Of a stretch of DNA of 64,000 bases, positions 9,972-20,928 are shown in pieces. A program made the translations under genes and the position numbers. Below the pieces are notes generated by a model. That model did not search any database, had not been told where the DNA came from, and saw only the letters and a program-made list of their open reading frames with translations. Where the stretch lies: NCBI GenBank assembly GCA_014155875.1, contig JACEFZ010012624.1:1-64000 (forward strand), given 5' to 3'. The first letter of the stretch is position 1, and every line of letters starts with the position of its first letter. The DNA is from Cepaea nemoralis. Lineage: Eukaryota; Mollusca; Gastropoda; Stylommatophora; Helicidae.

Positions 9972-11546
9972 ATGGCTAGTTTGAACGAGTACATTGAAAT
10001 GGGTTTAAAAATGAACTATACTGGTGAAGAGTTGAGAGCCTGGAGTGAGAAAAAGTTTGCAGAATACCTCCTACAACAGGAGAAGATTAATGAACGTGAT
10101 GAAAGAGCTGCCGAAAGAGCTTTAAAACAAGCAGAATTAGATAATGCTTTAAAACTTAAGCAAGCAGAAGCAGACGCTGCTTTAAAACTTAAGCAAGCTG
10201 AAACAGATGCAGAAATAAGAAAAGCTGAAATTACATCCCAAACCAGGAAAGAAGAGCTCGAAGTACAGCTAAAAATTGAGCAGATGAAAGCAGAAACTTC
10301 CAAAGAAAAGGAAGATAGAAAAGCTGACAAAGACCAGCCATATAAGAAATACCAAGGGCTGATTAAAAGTTACTCCACAGGTGACTGCATAGCAGCTTTC
10401 ACTCAAAATTTTGAATGTATTATGGATCATTATAAGATCCCAAAGTCAGAATGGAGTATAATATATATGAGAAGTCTTTCTGGAGATCCTCTGAAAGTAA
10501 TAGAGGCCATTCCAAATGACCTGAATAAAGATTATCAGCATATTAAGACAAAAATTATGGCTCATTTTCTGCTAGATGAAGCAGGCTACAGAGAACAGTT
10601 TGGTAAATTGTCTCCTAAACCAACACAAACGTTCTCTGATTACATCTCAGAAATACAAAATGTTTTCTCTAAGTGGCTATCTGCAGCCAAAGTAAATGGT
10701 AATTTTGATAAATTGGTGGATCTTATTTTGAGAGATAAAATCATTACATCTCTCCCACCACCATTTTCTAAATTTCTATTAGAATGTCAGTGTGAAAGTG
10801 TACAACAAATTGAAAGTCGGGGAGCAGGTTATTTTTCAGCCAATAAACAATGTTTCAGTACTGGGTTGATAAGCACAGACTTTGTAGCAGCCGCTACTTA
10901 TGATAGATCTAAGTCAGTGCCGTACAACAAACAAAAGCCCTATAGGCAATCTGCTGATCAGAGTAACAAATGCAGATATTGTCATTTGCCACACATCGAA
11001 ACTGATATGTGTGACCAACATCCTGGTTACATGTCTTACTTACAAAACTACATAGCAAAGCAAGACAAGGAAAGAAAAGTATACAGACGTGCCACCAAAT
11101 GCTTCCTCTGCAAAGCTTTCGGCCACTGGCGTAAAGATTGTAAAGCCAAAGATATGTCTAGAAAGGCTAATGCAGCTATGATTTCATGGAAGTATTTTTT
11201 TCATATTTTTGCAAGAGTAGGATTCCCTGACACCATTCTTTCAGATCGGGGTAGCCAGTTTATTGCCGCAGCTACACAAGCATTTACTAAAATGTTGGGG
11301 GTGAAGCAATGCTTCAACAGCCCATACCACCCACACTCCACAGGTATCATAGAAAAGATCAACGGCGATCTTAAACATATGCTCGCAAAAGTAACCCAAG
11401 AGCATCCCGAAGACTGGGACACGTATCTGCCTGCTATTTTATTTGCATATAGAGAAGTGCCACATTCCAGCACTGGATTCTCACCATTCGAAATCGTGTA
11501 TGGTGCCAAACCACGCGGCCCATTATCATTGTACCATCTATGCTAA
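9972..11546 (+). CDS. Gag fused to truncated integrase (unit 2 deletion product)
   Basis: Starts at the ATG equivalent to 2548. Gag is continuous here (coiled coil, capsid-like region, CX2CX4HX4C knuckle) because the extra G of unit 1 is absent. After NAAMI the frame jumps into the integrase DDE core at FHIFARVGFP; the junction follows base 11180. Protease, HHCC finger and first catalytic Asp are gone. The fusion happens to be in frame despite the T run. It ends early at YHLC because one base is missing near 11537 relative to unit 1. Probably a non-functional fusion protein. Confidence 0.75.
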   Translation: MASLNEYIEMGLKMNYTGEELRAWSEKKFAEYLLQQEKINERDERAAERALKQAELDNALKLKQAEADAALKLKQAETDAEIRKAEITSQTRKEELEVQLKIEQMKAETSKEKEDRKADKDQPYKKYQGLIKSYSTGDCIAAFTQNFECIMDHYKIPKSEWSIIYMRSLSGDPLKVIEAIPNDLNKDYQHIKTKIMAHFLLDEAGYREQFGKLSPKPTQTFSDYISEIQNVFSKWLSAAKVNGNFDKLVDLILRDKIITSLPPPFSKFLLECQCESVQQIESRGAGYFSANKQCFSTGLISTDFVAAATYDRSKSVPYNKQKPYRQSADQSNKCRYCHLPHIETDMCDQHPGYMSYLQNYIAKQDKERKVYRRATKCFLCKAFGHWRKDCKAKDMSRKANAAMISWKYFFHIFARVGFPDTILSDRGSQFIAAATQAFTKMLGVKQCFNSPYHPHSTGIIEKINGDLKHMLAKVTQEHPEDWDTYLPAILFAYREVPHSSTGFSPFEIVYGAKPRGPLSLYHLC

Positions 11547-12619
11547 CTGAAAGTAAAACCATTTGTACACCCATTTCATCATATGAACATGTAACATCAT
11601 TGCGCGATAGAATTATGAGATCATGTATGTTAGCTAAAGAAGCACTACAAATATCTGGTGCTATCTACCGACAATACGCTAACAGAGGAAATAGAACCAT
11701 TACTCTGACGCCAGGACAGGACGTTCTTCTCTTATTGCCAAGTGACAGACATCTTCTGACAGACTCATGGCAAGGACCGTTTAAAGTACTACGACAAATT
11801 TCTACGGTAGATTACGAAATTGCAGTTAGGGACAAACATAAAATTTTCCATATAAACATGCTTAAACCATACTACCACAGGGACGACGAACAAGTGGAGA
11901 CGACAGCAAGCACAACAATAGTGGACCAGACAGACGACAACGATACTGACGAGATACCAACACCAGTCCTTGACACGACAACCAACCTACAGGACATAAA
12001 GGTAAATCCCAAACTGACTCAGACACAGATTAACAATTGCAGACAGGTATTACAAGACTACAGTACAATTTTTTCTAACAACCCAGGACAGACAGACTTA
12101 GTGCAGCATCATATTATTTTGACATCTGACATTCCAATAAAATGCAGACCATATTCCATCCCTATACACTACAAAGACAAATTGCATCAAGAAATTACTG
12201 ACTTAGAAGCAAATCATATCATCCGACGGTCACAATCACATTTTTGTTCACCTATTGTCATTGTGAAGAAGAAGGACAACACAATAAGAATCTGTGTTGA
12301 CTGTAGGAAACTCAACAGCATTACACAGTTGGATTTAGAACCAATGAGCAACTGTGAAGACATACTGACGGAACTGACTGACTCACGGTACATTACTAAA
12401 CTTGACATGACAAAAGGTTACTGGCAAATACCTGTACATGCTGACAGTATACATTTGACAGCATTTGCCACACCCTGGGGACTATACAAATGGTGCAAGT
12501 TGCCATTCGGGCTAGTTAATGCTCCAGCAACATTTGTCAGAATGACAAGACGACTTTTGACAGACATTCCCAACATCATTTTGTATATGGACGACATTGC
12601 ATACATACAAGCAACATGA
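11540..12619 (+). pseudogene. Integrase C-terminus / RT N-terminal part (unit 2), broken
   Basis: Continues the pol reading after the 1-nt deletion: GPY/F-like module, linker and RT up to the catalytic YMDD (ILYMDDIA). A 1-nt deletion just after YMDD, compared with IWYMDDICIH in unit 1, terminates the frame. The catalytic core is thus separated from the rest of RT. Confidence 0.75.
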
Positions 12620-13407
12620 CAGACCATATAACAGCACTGCAGCAGACATTCGACAGGATTAGACAACATGGACTGACAATAAAACCATCCAAAGTTGATA
12701 TAGCCTTTCAAGAAATTTCATTTTTGGGCTATAAGATCTCAAATGGCTTCATATCAACTGGCGATAACATAATGTCCAGAATTTTAAAATTGTCGCTTCC
12801 GACAACCAAGAAACAGTTGCGAAGTGTGTTAGGTCTTTTGAATTATTATAGACAATTCATTCCTCATTTTGCTGAATTGACCAAATGTTTTACTGATTTA
12901 CTAACAAACAAACATCCAAATGTCATTGTAAATAGCGAATGTTTAAGGTCTGCATTTGCGAAAGTACTATCTTATTTTTCCAAGGAACCCATTCTAAAAT
13001 TACCAGATCTTAGCACTATTTTCAGGCTAAGATGCGATGCGAGCTCCGTAGCCATTGGAGGGGTACTACTTCAAGAACACGACCAAGTGTTGTACCCGGT
13101 ATACTACGTCTCCCGGAAACTGAACACCAGCAAACGAAATTACAGCACGCCGGAACTTGAAGCCCTCGCTCTTGTGTTCTCGGTACGTAAATTGTCCAAA
13201 TTTCTTTTAGGTAAACATTTCATCATTGAAACAGAAAATAGTCCGTTGACATTTATCACCAGGGAACCCCAACTAACCAAAGAGTGGCCAGATGGTCCCT
13301 TCTTTTACAGGACTATAGCTTCGAAATCAGACATATCAAAGGCTCACATAACTCTCTTGCCGATCTTCTATCGAGATGTCCTGACGACTCACCCAATAGC
13401 CAGGTAA
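12616..13407 (+). pseudogene. RT C-terminal part and RNase H (unit 2), broken
   Basis: Resumes at the residues following YMDD (MTDHITALQQTF) through the RT thumb/connection (LLNYYRQFIPHF) and RNase H (LRCDASSVAIGG). Near 13263 a 1-nt change relative to unit 1 shifts the frame, so the C-terminus is unrelated and the RNase H end is lost. Confidence 0.75.
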
Positions 13408-14709
13408 CACCCGAGCACATTGCAGATGGTGTATAAACTGCAACCTAGATAGTGCTCAACACCACAGCCAATTGTGACTTCATATCAGTTACGCTGTGTA
13501 AAACTGTGTGATAGGGAAAATGTAATTTCCCAGTGTAAATATATATGTACATATTGTTATTATCATGTGAATGAATGGTTCGTATAATTATAAGAAAGTT
13601 GCAAGAATGTCATTAATAGTGTAAATATCTATTATCATTATAATAACGACACCATAAGTGTCACAGGACAGTACTACAGGACCCAAAGACTTACTGAGCT
13701 TGAACAAATACCAAGCAATCCTGAGTACAACTATAAAGATGGTCCACGACGTTTTAACAAGTATGAGTGATGACCGTGACAACCTAATCTGAGAATATGA
13801 CGGAAGAAGCTATCCTACCACTGATAACAAGATCTGGGGACTCCATATATTTACAGTCTAACACAACGAGAGACCTTAATGTGAGTGTGCGGCAACATCT
13901 GTTACACTTCCGTTATATATTTATATTACTTTCATAATAATGTACCATAATATAATATTTGTAAATTGATGACAATTGTATGTAAATTCGAGTATGAAAC
14001 ATTTCCATATACAAAATTGTATATGTCGACTTTTGTTAGATGTAATCTCAGCATCGTAGCTTGATTTACTTTTTCACAAAAGTGACCTTTTTGTGCACTT
14101 TTGTCAGAGAGGATCAAATTATGACACTAAGAAAGAAAATGGTACCTGTAATTTATTTTGTTGAAAGCATGATGAAATTATTGTCCCTAAATTTTGTTAC
14201 ATAAACAAGGGACATAACTAAATATTGTTGGTGATGCGTAAATATGTATTGAAACTACCATGTTTGCCTAATAGGTATCACGTCAAGAGGACGTCATGTG
14301 TATATGGGAAAACTTGCCAAAACTGAAGACCTTCATCGGGCATTCTATTAGATAGGGATAGATGTTCAATGTCGGAGTTATCTTATAGGTAGATACTCAC
14401 AGACTCACCTGTTTATTTGTAATTTTCTTTTTGGTGGAGAGGTAGGGCAAGTTAGCCGTAACTACCGGACTGGCTGTGTCTCAGTGAGGTAAAAACCATG
14501 GAATTGATTGTACCTGACAATTATGCTGTATGGATAGGCATGGGGATCATATACATATTGCTTACTAATCACCTGCACATATTATAAACTAATCAGAGCT
14601 ATGTCAGATAAAGTGCAAAGTTCGATTCTGACAAGATAAAGAACAGCGAAATAGAGTACATGAAAGGAAAACCTTTCATGAAATTAAATGGGGGGGGGGG
14701 GGGGGAGGA
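13408..14709 (+). other. 3' non-coding region and polypurine tract (unit 2)
   Basis: Equivalent of 7323-8595, with no gene recognised. It ends in an uninterrupted G run and GGAGGA before LTR-C, serving as polypurine tract. Confidence 0.7.
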
Positions 14710-15333
14710 TGTCAGAGTCTCACCCGAGGATAGAACGCGTTTGTCTGCACCAACGCCCGACAATGCAACGCCGAGATATTATAAGCCCTACAGTTATAAT
14801 GCGGCGGCCTCACTAGCGCCAGGCAGCCAGCGCTCGATAGTGTAGCGCTGGGCTATATAAGCACTACAGGCGATAAGCGCTGAACGATGCTAAGCAGGCA
14901 GCTAGCACACAGCGTGAACCGTGAGGGGTCACGCGTGCTAACCCAAGCGCTACTAGAGAGTGTGCTGTGTCCAGTCAGACTGAGCTGGACGGTCGTCAGA
15001 GACAGACGTGTGAAAGCGGCTGAGAGTTGATGCATGTCGCGAAAGCTAGCCTGTTTGACAGCTTGAGATGGAGTGCATGTCTGTGTGACTTGTAAGTTGG
15101 AGTGCATTGATATCTCATATTGATGTATTGATTACTTGCACTGTTGTAATCCATTGTATATTGTAACTTGTGATTGCGCGAAGCGTGTATTGATTCACGA
15201 TGTGTGCAGTGCGCGAATAAATAGCACGAAATATCTTATCAACGGTTAGCCTTGTGTTGTTTAGATAGGATAATTAAGATCGTACTTTGTCAAGTGACGA
15301 GCCCTAATTCTTGCCCTAAGCAAGACTTTGACA
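14710..15333 (+). repeat. LTR-C, right end of the LTR-element array
   Basis: 624 bp, start TGTCAGAGTC, end GACTTTGACA. Similarity to the other two LTRs stops exactly here, which fixes the LTR end. It reads CTATATAAG where LTR-A and LTR-B read CTATTATAAG. The element inserted into a LINE fragment (15335-15501). The left end of the array is outside the window, so the target duplication cannot be checked. Confidence 0.85.
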
Positions 15334-15334
15334 A

Positions 15335-15501
15335 CTGGCAAGATCGAAGGAAACAGACCAAGAGGCAGACCGAGAGGAAAATACCTGGATGGCTTGGCCA
15401 CATGGCATGGACGAGACCTGAACACTGAGCTGATCCACGACACTGGTGATCGAGTGAAATGGCGAGTCATGACCGCCCACGCTTTCCGGCATGGCACATG
15501 A
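15335..15501 (+). pseudogene. LINE ORF2 C-terminal fragment
   Basis: Reads in frame as the C-terminal tail typical of LINE reverse transcriptases: TGKIEGNRPRGRPRGKYLDG, then a Trp-rich stretch ending AFRHGT and a TGA stop at 15499-15501. An (ATTG)n tail follows to about 15516, consistent with a LINE 3' end. Everything upstream is cut off by LTR-C, so this looks like the target into which the LTR element inserted. The clade is not determined. Confidence 0.6.
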
Positions 15502-15521
15502 TTGATTGATTGATTGTTAAG

Positions 15522-15727
15522 CATTGCCTCAGTGAGTCATGTATTATTGAATGGTTTTCATGCGTTTTAATGCTTATTGTTCTTTTGTTGTCATCAGTGA
15601 TGTTGAATGAAATAATGTATGAGAGGAAATACAGAATAAGGGCAGAATGTCAGACGAGCCTGCGTGCCCAATTATTAACCTGTTAAAAATAAAGATTTTC
15701 GTTCGTTCGTTCGTTCGTTCGTTCGTT
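15522..15727 (+). mobile_element. 3' UTR of CR1/L2-like LINE with (TTCG)n tail
   Basis: Matches, in opposite orientation, the 3' end of the LINE at 16745-18370: both share AAGGGCAGAATGT, GCCTGCGTGCCCAATT and a terminal (TTCG)n run (here 15697-15727). No coding part is attached, so this is a short 5'-truncated copy. Confidence 0.65.
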
Positions 15728-15799
15728 CATGCCCCTACATGGTAAACTATGTTTCTAGTTAATTAAAAAAAACAACAACAACAACAGCCGGAATGTGTC

Positions 15800-16378
15800 C
15801 GTATTTTTCTAGTTAACCTTAACCCAATCACGACGTGACTTGTATGTCTCTATTTAATCAATAAATCAGTTACGACGTAACTTGTATGTTTCTAGTTAAT
15901 CAATAAATAAATCACGACGTGACTTGTATGTTTCTAGTTAATCAATAAATAAATAACGACGTGACTTGTATGTTTCTAGTTAATCAATAAATAAATCACG
16001 ACGTGACTTGTATATACCTAGTTAATTAATAAATCAGTCATGACGTGATTTGTATATGTCTAATTAATCAATAAATCAGCCAGGATATGTCTATTTTTTC
16101 TATTTAATCAATAAATCAGCCAGGATGTCTCTAACTTATTTCTAGTTAATCAATAAATCAGTCACGATAAGCCTAGTATTTTTCTAGTTAATCAATACAT
16201 CAGTGACGACGTAACTTATATATTCTAGTTAATCAATAATCAGTCACTACGTGACTTGCATATTTCTAGTGAATTAATAAATCAGTCAGGACGTAACTTG
16301 TATGTTTCTAGTTAATCAGTAAGCAGTCATGACGTGACTTGCATATTTCTAGTGAATTAATAAATCAGTCAGGACGTG
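15800..16378. repeat. Minisatellite, about 48-bp units
   Basis: About twelve imperfect units built on AATCAATAAATCAGTCACGA, CGTGACTTGTAT and TTTCTAGTT. Units vary in length because of extra AATA steps. Confidence 0.8.
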
Positions 16379-16380
16379 AG

Positions 16381-16593
16381 AAGATGAGCTCCGACTAATG
16401 TGACCCCCCGGCCAGCAAAAGTCTGCGCACACATGGAGTGTATTGGGTTATATGGATGTTGCAGCAATAAAGGGCGCCAAGTTGAAATTGTGTTTACTTT
16501 CCACTAGAAGTTGAGTTCGGCAATCTCACGCTGTCGTAAATCCTGTAATCTGTTCATCAACAGATAATTCACAAACACGGACCCTCACTGCCC

Positions 16594-16647
<54 letters not shown>

Positions 16648-16744
16648 GTGCCTTCCATTTTCAGAGTAATCGGCGGGTAACTCATGATGTATGTCACATG
16701 TAAACAGAGTTATCGATCTTTGCCCTAGAAGGGATTAAGGGAGA
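16381..16744. other. Unassigned sequence with (CT)n
   Basis: No gene or known repeat recognised. Contains a (TC)n run at 16597-16645. Confidence 0.5.
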
Positions 16745-17100
16745 GAACGAACGAACGAACGAACATTCTTCATTTTCAAAGGGTTAAGAATTGGGCACGC
16801 AGGCACGTCTAACATTCTGCCCTTCTATCACTCTCTTTCATACATTATTTGATTCACACATTCAAGGCTAACTGAGAGCAGCAACAATATAAAAGATATG
16901 CATTATAAAGGCATGGGCAAAATGCAAGCATCAATACTCAGTAATATTAAATAATGGCGCGGCTCTTGTTATTAGCTATATGGAATATACCGGTCTACCA
17001 AAAGGGGGCTGGCTGTTATACTAGGGTTTTATTATTATTATTATTTCTATTATTAAGGGGGAAGGTAGTCCGCACTAAGATAGTGTTCGAATAATTTGCG

Positions 17101-17634
17101 ATTTTATGTATAGGGATTGGTGGTGTCTTTGATTTCTTGTGGAAGATTGTTCCACAGCTGAGCTGCAGAGTACGTTAAGCTTGTTTTGTATAAGTCAATC
17201 CTAGGCTTCGGAACGTGTAATATATTTAATCGTTTATTGTGTCTAGCATTATATTTAAACAATGGCCAAAGGTAATTTGGGGCATTCTGATGTAGGATTT
17301 TGTGAATTAGTTTAGCTTTATTGAAAAGCAGGCGTTTGCAGAGTGGTAGTAACTGAAGGCGTTTATGCAGGCTAGGATTGTCAGATAAATGTTTGCTATA
17401 AATTAGACTCATGGCCCGTTTCTGGAGTGAATAAAGTCGCTTGGTGCTTGAATTGGAACAACCGTCCCAGATTGTAGAGCAGTAGTTAAAATATGTCTGT
17501 ATGTGAGAAGTATAGAATAGTTTCCTTGTGTCCTCATGAAGGACATATTTAATTTTGGCGAGTTCGTAGACTGTATTCGCTGTTTATTTACCGATCGCTT
17601 GAACGTGGGAATTAAAGGTTAGGTTTCTATCAAT
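17101..17634 (-). pseudogene. CR1/L2-like reverse transcriptase C-terminal remnant
   Basis: Non-catalytic C-terminal region of a LINE RT. The longest uninterrupted stretch is 17104-17412; the frame is readable upstream to the insertion at 17635 with one stop. The YxDD core is missing because the copy is 5'-truncated. Confidence 0.65.
17620..17634 (+). repeat. Target-site duplication, left copy
   Basis: TAGGTTTCTATCAAT, identical to 18306-18320. The two copies flank the inserted RNase H LINE and both read as part of the CR1/L2-like RT frame. Confidence 0.85.
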
Positions 17635-18305
17635 TGATTGATTGATTGATTGATTGATCTAGGAACCGACATCACAGCATTCGGGACATTCCCATAAGCG
17701 CTCCGTCTCCATCCTCAGCAGCCAGCGAAGAGTTCCAACACTAATAGTTCCAGTAGCAATCTGATTATATGTCCGTCTCGCCTTTCCTCCGAGCGCCGAG
17801 CGTCGGCCAGAACCCCTCGTCACACCACGTTGTCTCATTCTTACCAGACCATGGTGCTCCATCTGCTCCTCCGAGGTGTACACGTGCTCCCACAAGGCCG
17901 CAACCACGTCTGCCTTGTCCTGCATCAATACTCCACCAAATTTTGCCGAGCCAGCCAATCTGTCCGCCTGTTCATTCCCCAGCACACCGGCATGCCCAGG
18001 AGAAAAGATCCAGGTGATGCTTACTACCCGTGACCTCCGAAGCGAAGCAAGCCACTCTGCACGAAGCCTACCTGTTCTCACCCTTCTCAGCATGCTTTCT
18101 GAGTCAGTTACAATCACAATGTGTGTATGTATCGTGTTTTCTATCCAGCGGAAAGCTGCACTGACCGCCTCCACCTCCATTCTTAAGCTAGATGTAGTGT
18201 TATCATACGCCAGGCTCTCCTGCACCAAACGCCGACCATTAGTTTTTGCCAAGAACCCCCAGGCACTTCTCCTACCTCTCAACACTGACCCATCCGTGTA
18301 GATAA
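17635..18305 (-). mobile_element. RNase H-bearing LINE fragment inserted with 15-bp TSD
   Basis: A 671-bp insertion between perfect 15-bp duplications. It has a (TCAA)n 3' tail on its sense (minus) strand and is 5'-truncated exactly at the start of its RNase H domain. The host LINE frame becomes continuous again if the insertion and one TSD copy are skipped, so the nesting order is clear. Confidence 0.8.
17659..18305 (-). CDS. RNase H domain of a non-LTR retrotransposon
   Basis: Open to the TAG stop at 17659-17661. It carries the RNase H catalytic series: YTDGSVLRG (first Asp), MEVEAVSAAFRW (Glu), VTDSESMLRRV (Asp), and SPGHAGVLGNEQADRLAG (His/Asp). After it comes a tail with TISVGTLRWLLRMETERLW and a CPEC motif. 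Such a C-terminal RNase H occurs in LINE groups related to I/Jockey-type elements. The APE and RT parts are absent through 5' truncation. A related decayed copy lies at 40660-41040. Confidence 0.75.
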
Positions 18306-18320
18306 TAGGTTTCTATCAAT
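18306..18320 (+). repeat. Target-site duplication, right copy
   Basis: Same 15 bases as 17620-17634. Confidence 0.85.
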
Positions 18321-18377
18321 GATGAGGCCTAATGTTTTGTGCTCAATTACACTTTCTACTGGCATGTTAAGGCATGT

Positions 18378-18606
18378 TCTGATCTAGAACGAGGACAGAT
18401 TACTGATGTAGAACGAGGACAGGTTACTGATCTAGAACGAGGACAGATTAATGATCTTAAACGACGACAGATTACTGATCTAGAACGAGGGCAGATTACT
18501 GATCTAGAGCGAGGGCAGATTACTGATCTAGAACGAGGGCAGGTTACTGATCCAGAACGAGGAGAGGTTACTGATCTAGAACGAGGACAGATTACTGATA
18601 CATTGA
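18378..18606. repeat. Minisatellite, 24-bp units
   Basis: About nine units of CTAGAACGAGGACAGATTACTGAT-like sequence. The unit is a multiple of 3 and therefore gives an apparent LERGQITD peptide repeat, but there is no start context or domain. Confidence 0.85.
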
Positions 18607-18849
18607 AAGCTGGCACGCACTGAGCGGGTCACACTGTGGTAGACAGAACTACGAGATCTTTGCATCAAGTGACCCTGGCATGTGCGGCAGACCATCTTCC
18701 AAGACATAGTTAAGAGGCAACAGACATTGCTTGCTCTGACACGGAGAAAGCCACAAGACGACCGATCTCTGCCTGTCACATGAAATCCCTACCCACAGTT
18801 GTCTGACGAAAGGCACCGATTAAAATAAGAAAATACCAGCGTCTGGGAA
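18607..18849. other. Unassigned spacer
   Basis: No gene or repeat recognised between two minisatellites. Confidence 0.5.
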
Positions 18850-19690
18850 GATTGACAGGGAGTGGACTCTGTGAGGTGGACCATATGAGTGCTTGCAAGC
18901 CGGTCATTAGTTGGCTAGTGGAAGATTAAACAGGGAGTGGAATCTGTGAAGTGGACCCAGTGAGTGCTTGCAAGCCCGTCATTAGCTGGCTAGTGGAAGA
19001 TTAAACAGGGAGTGGAATCTGTGAAGTGGACCCAGTGAGTGCTTGCAAGCCGGTCATTGGCTGGCTAGTGGAAGATTAAACAGGGAGTGGAATCTGTGAA
19101 GTGGACCCAGTGAGTGCTTGCAAGCCCGTCATTGGCTGGCTAGTGGAAGATTAAACAGGGAGTGGAATCTGTGAAGTGGACCCAGTGAGTGCTTGCAAGC
19201 CGGTCATTGGCTGGCTAGTGGAAGATTAAACAGGGAGTGGAATCTGTGAAGTGGACCCAGTGAGTGCTTGCAAGCCGGTCATTAGCTGGCTAGTGGAAGA
19301 TTAAACAGGGAGTGGAATCTGTGAAGTGGACCCAGTGAGTGCTTGCAAGCCGGTCATTAGCTGGCTAGTGGAAGATTAAACAGGGAGTGGAATCTGTGAA
19401 GTGGACCCAGTGAGTGCTTGCAAGCCGGTCATTAGCTGGCTAGTGGAAGATTAAACAGGGAGTGGACTCTGTGAAGTGGACCCAGTGAGTGCTTGCAAGC
19501 CGGTCATTAGCTGGCTAGTGGAAGATTAAACAGGGAGTGGACTCTGTGAAGTGGACCCAGTGAGTGCTTGCAAGCCGGTCATTAGCTGGCTAGTGGAAGA
19601 TTAAACAGGGAGTGGACTCTGTGAAGTGGACCCAGTGAAAGTGGACCCAGTGAGTGCTTGCAAGCCCGTCATTGGCTGGCTAGTAGAAGT
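18850..19690. repeat. Minisatellite, 75-bp units
   Basis: About eleven nearly identical tandem units containing GTGAAGTGGACCCAGTGAGT, GCTTGCAAGCCGGTCATT and GGAAGATTAAACAGGGAGTG. The last unit has a small internal duplication (AGTGGACCCAGTGA). Confidence 0.9.
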
Positions 19691-19867
19691 TACATTAGAT
19701 TCGTTGAGTCGGGTGTCCCAGGTGGCATTAGGGCACAGTTCGGCCTGATCGTATCCAAATAAATCACCCCAGATGTCTCTAATTTCCCCAGATGTCTCTA
19801 ATTTCAAGGGCCTATTTTGTTTCTTTTGCCTTGGGTGAGCTCCGGTCCTACTGTCTCAATAACTGGC

Positions 19868-20335
19868 TATCAGACTGACTGGCTCCAGAATTTATTGGCT
19901 CCAGAATTTACAGGTCTCCGAATTGACTGGCCCCTGAATTTACCGGCTCCCGAATTTACAGGTCTCCGAATTGACTGGCCCCTGAATTTACTGGCTCCCG
20001 AATTTACAGGTCTCCGAATTGACTGGCCCCTGAATTTACCGGCTCCCGAATTTACAGGTCTCCGAATTGACTGGCCCCTGAATTTACCGGCTCCCGAATT
20101 TACAGGTCTCCGAATTGACTGGCCCCTGAATTTACCGGCTCCCGAATTTACAGGTCTCCGAATTGACTGGCCCCTGAATTTACCGGCTCCCGAATTTACA
20201 GGTCTCCGAATTGACTGGCCCCTGAATTTACCGGCTCCCGAATTTACAGGTCTCCGAATTGACTGGCCCCTGAAGTTACCGGCTCCCGAATTTACAGGTC
20301 TCTGAATTGACTGGCCCCTGAATTAACTGGCTCCT
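19868..20335. repeat. Minisatellite, 48-bp units
   Basis: About ten units with CTCCCGAATTTACAGGTCTC and GAATTGACTGGCCCCTGAAT. The 48-bp period keeps one frame open for 162 codons, giving a repetitive pseudo-peptide. Confidence 0.9.
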
Positions 20336-20430
20336 GAACACAATGACAGCTGCTAGGTCCGCTCTAATTCTGTAATATGATTGTTGAAACCAGGGGTTGA
20401 GTGTAGGTCTGTCTGTCCAAACACATATAG

Positions 20431-20439
20431 GTCTGTCTA

Positions 20440-20501
<62 letters not shown>
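20431..20501. repeat. (CTGT)n microsatellite
   Basis: About 17 tandem CTGT units. Confidence 0.95.
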
Positions 20502-20539
20502 AGCGTGATATAAACGGACACACAACATCAATTTTAAAA

Positions 20540-20750
20540 ATTTAGTTGCATGTCCTTCACAGGACGTAGCAGTCAACCCCAGAATTTTGGCTGTTCGTGA
20601 TTCCTGGGTAAGTTGTACGTTCAGTAGTTTGCCATTGCTTTCTGAACGACCAGCACCTATACCTTTTTCGAAAACACCAGCACCGCTGTGTTTCGCACCC
20701 GAGTATACCGGATTACGAATCGCGTCCGTAAACCTTAGCTATGGAGACCG
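20540..20750 (-). mobile_element. tRNA-derived SINE (family 1)
   Basis: On the minus strand it starts near 20750 with an A-box-like TAGCTAAGGTT and a B-box-like GGTGCGAAACAC. The shared body GAAAGCAATGGCAAACTACT follows, and it ends GTCCTGTGAAGGACATGCAA. The same body and tail occur at 42080-42320, 62390-62600 and in shorter pieces elsewhere. Confidence 0.7.
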
Positions 20751-20863
20751 ACGACAACATCAATGCGTGACCTGGAAACAGACTGTCAGTATGTACGATG
20801 AAGGCATAAACCAGCAACTGCTGAATATCCATTGTACTTAGCATTCCCTGCGGAGATAATACT

Positions 20864-20928
<65 letters not shown>

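Larger units (their letters stand above)
8596..15333 (+). mobile_element. Gmr1-like LTR retrotransposon, unit 2 (internally deleted)
   Basis: Second unit of the array: LTR-B, internal region 9225-14709, LTR-C. Compared with unit 1, about 1.3 kb corresponding to 3761-5066 is missing, removing the protease and the N-terminal half of integrase. Several 1-nt indels further break pol. It needs proteins in trans to move. The candidate primer binding site is at 9235-9251. Confidence 0.85.
16745..18370 (-). mobile_element. CR1/L2-like LINE, 5'-truncated, interrupted by another LINE
   Basis: The minus-strand copy ends (left) in a (TTCG)n tail at 16746-16764. Its coding remnant at 17101-17634 reads as the C-terminal part of a CR1/L2-type reverse transcriptase: LFYTSHIQTYFNYCSTIWDG, then SLQKRAMSLIYSK, and near the end AAQLWNNLPQEIKDT. 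The frame continues at 18306-18370 as IEHKTLGLIID, immediately before the inserted RNase H element. One in-frame TAA is present near 17590. The element is a relic. Confidence 0.7.
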
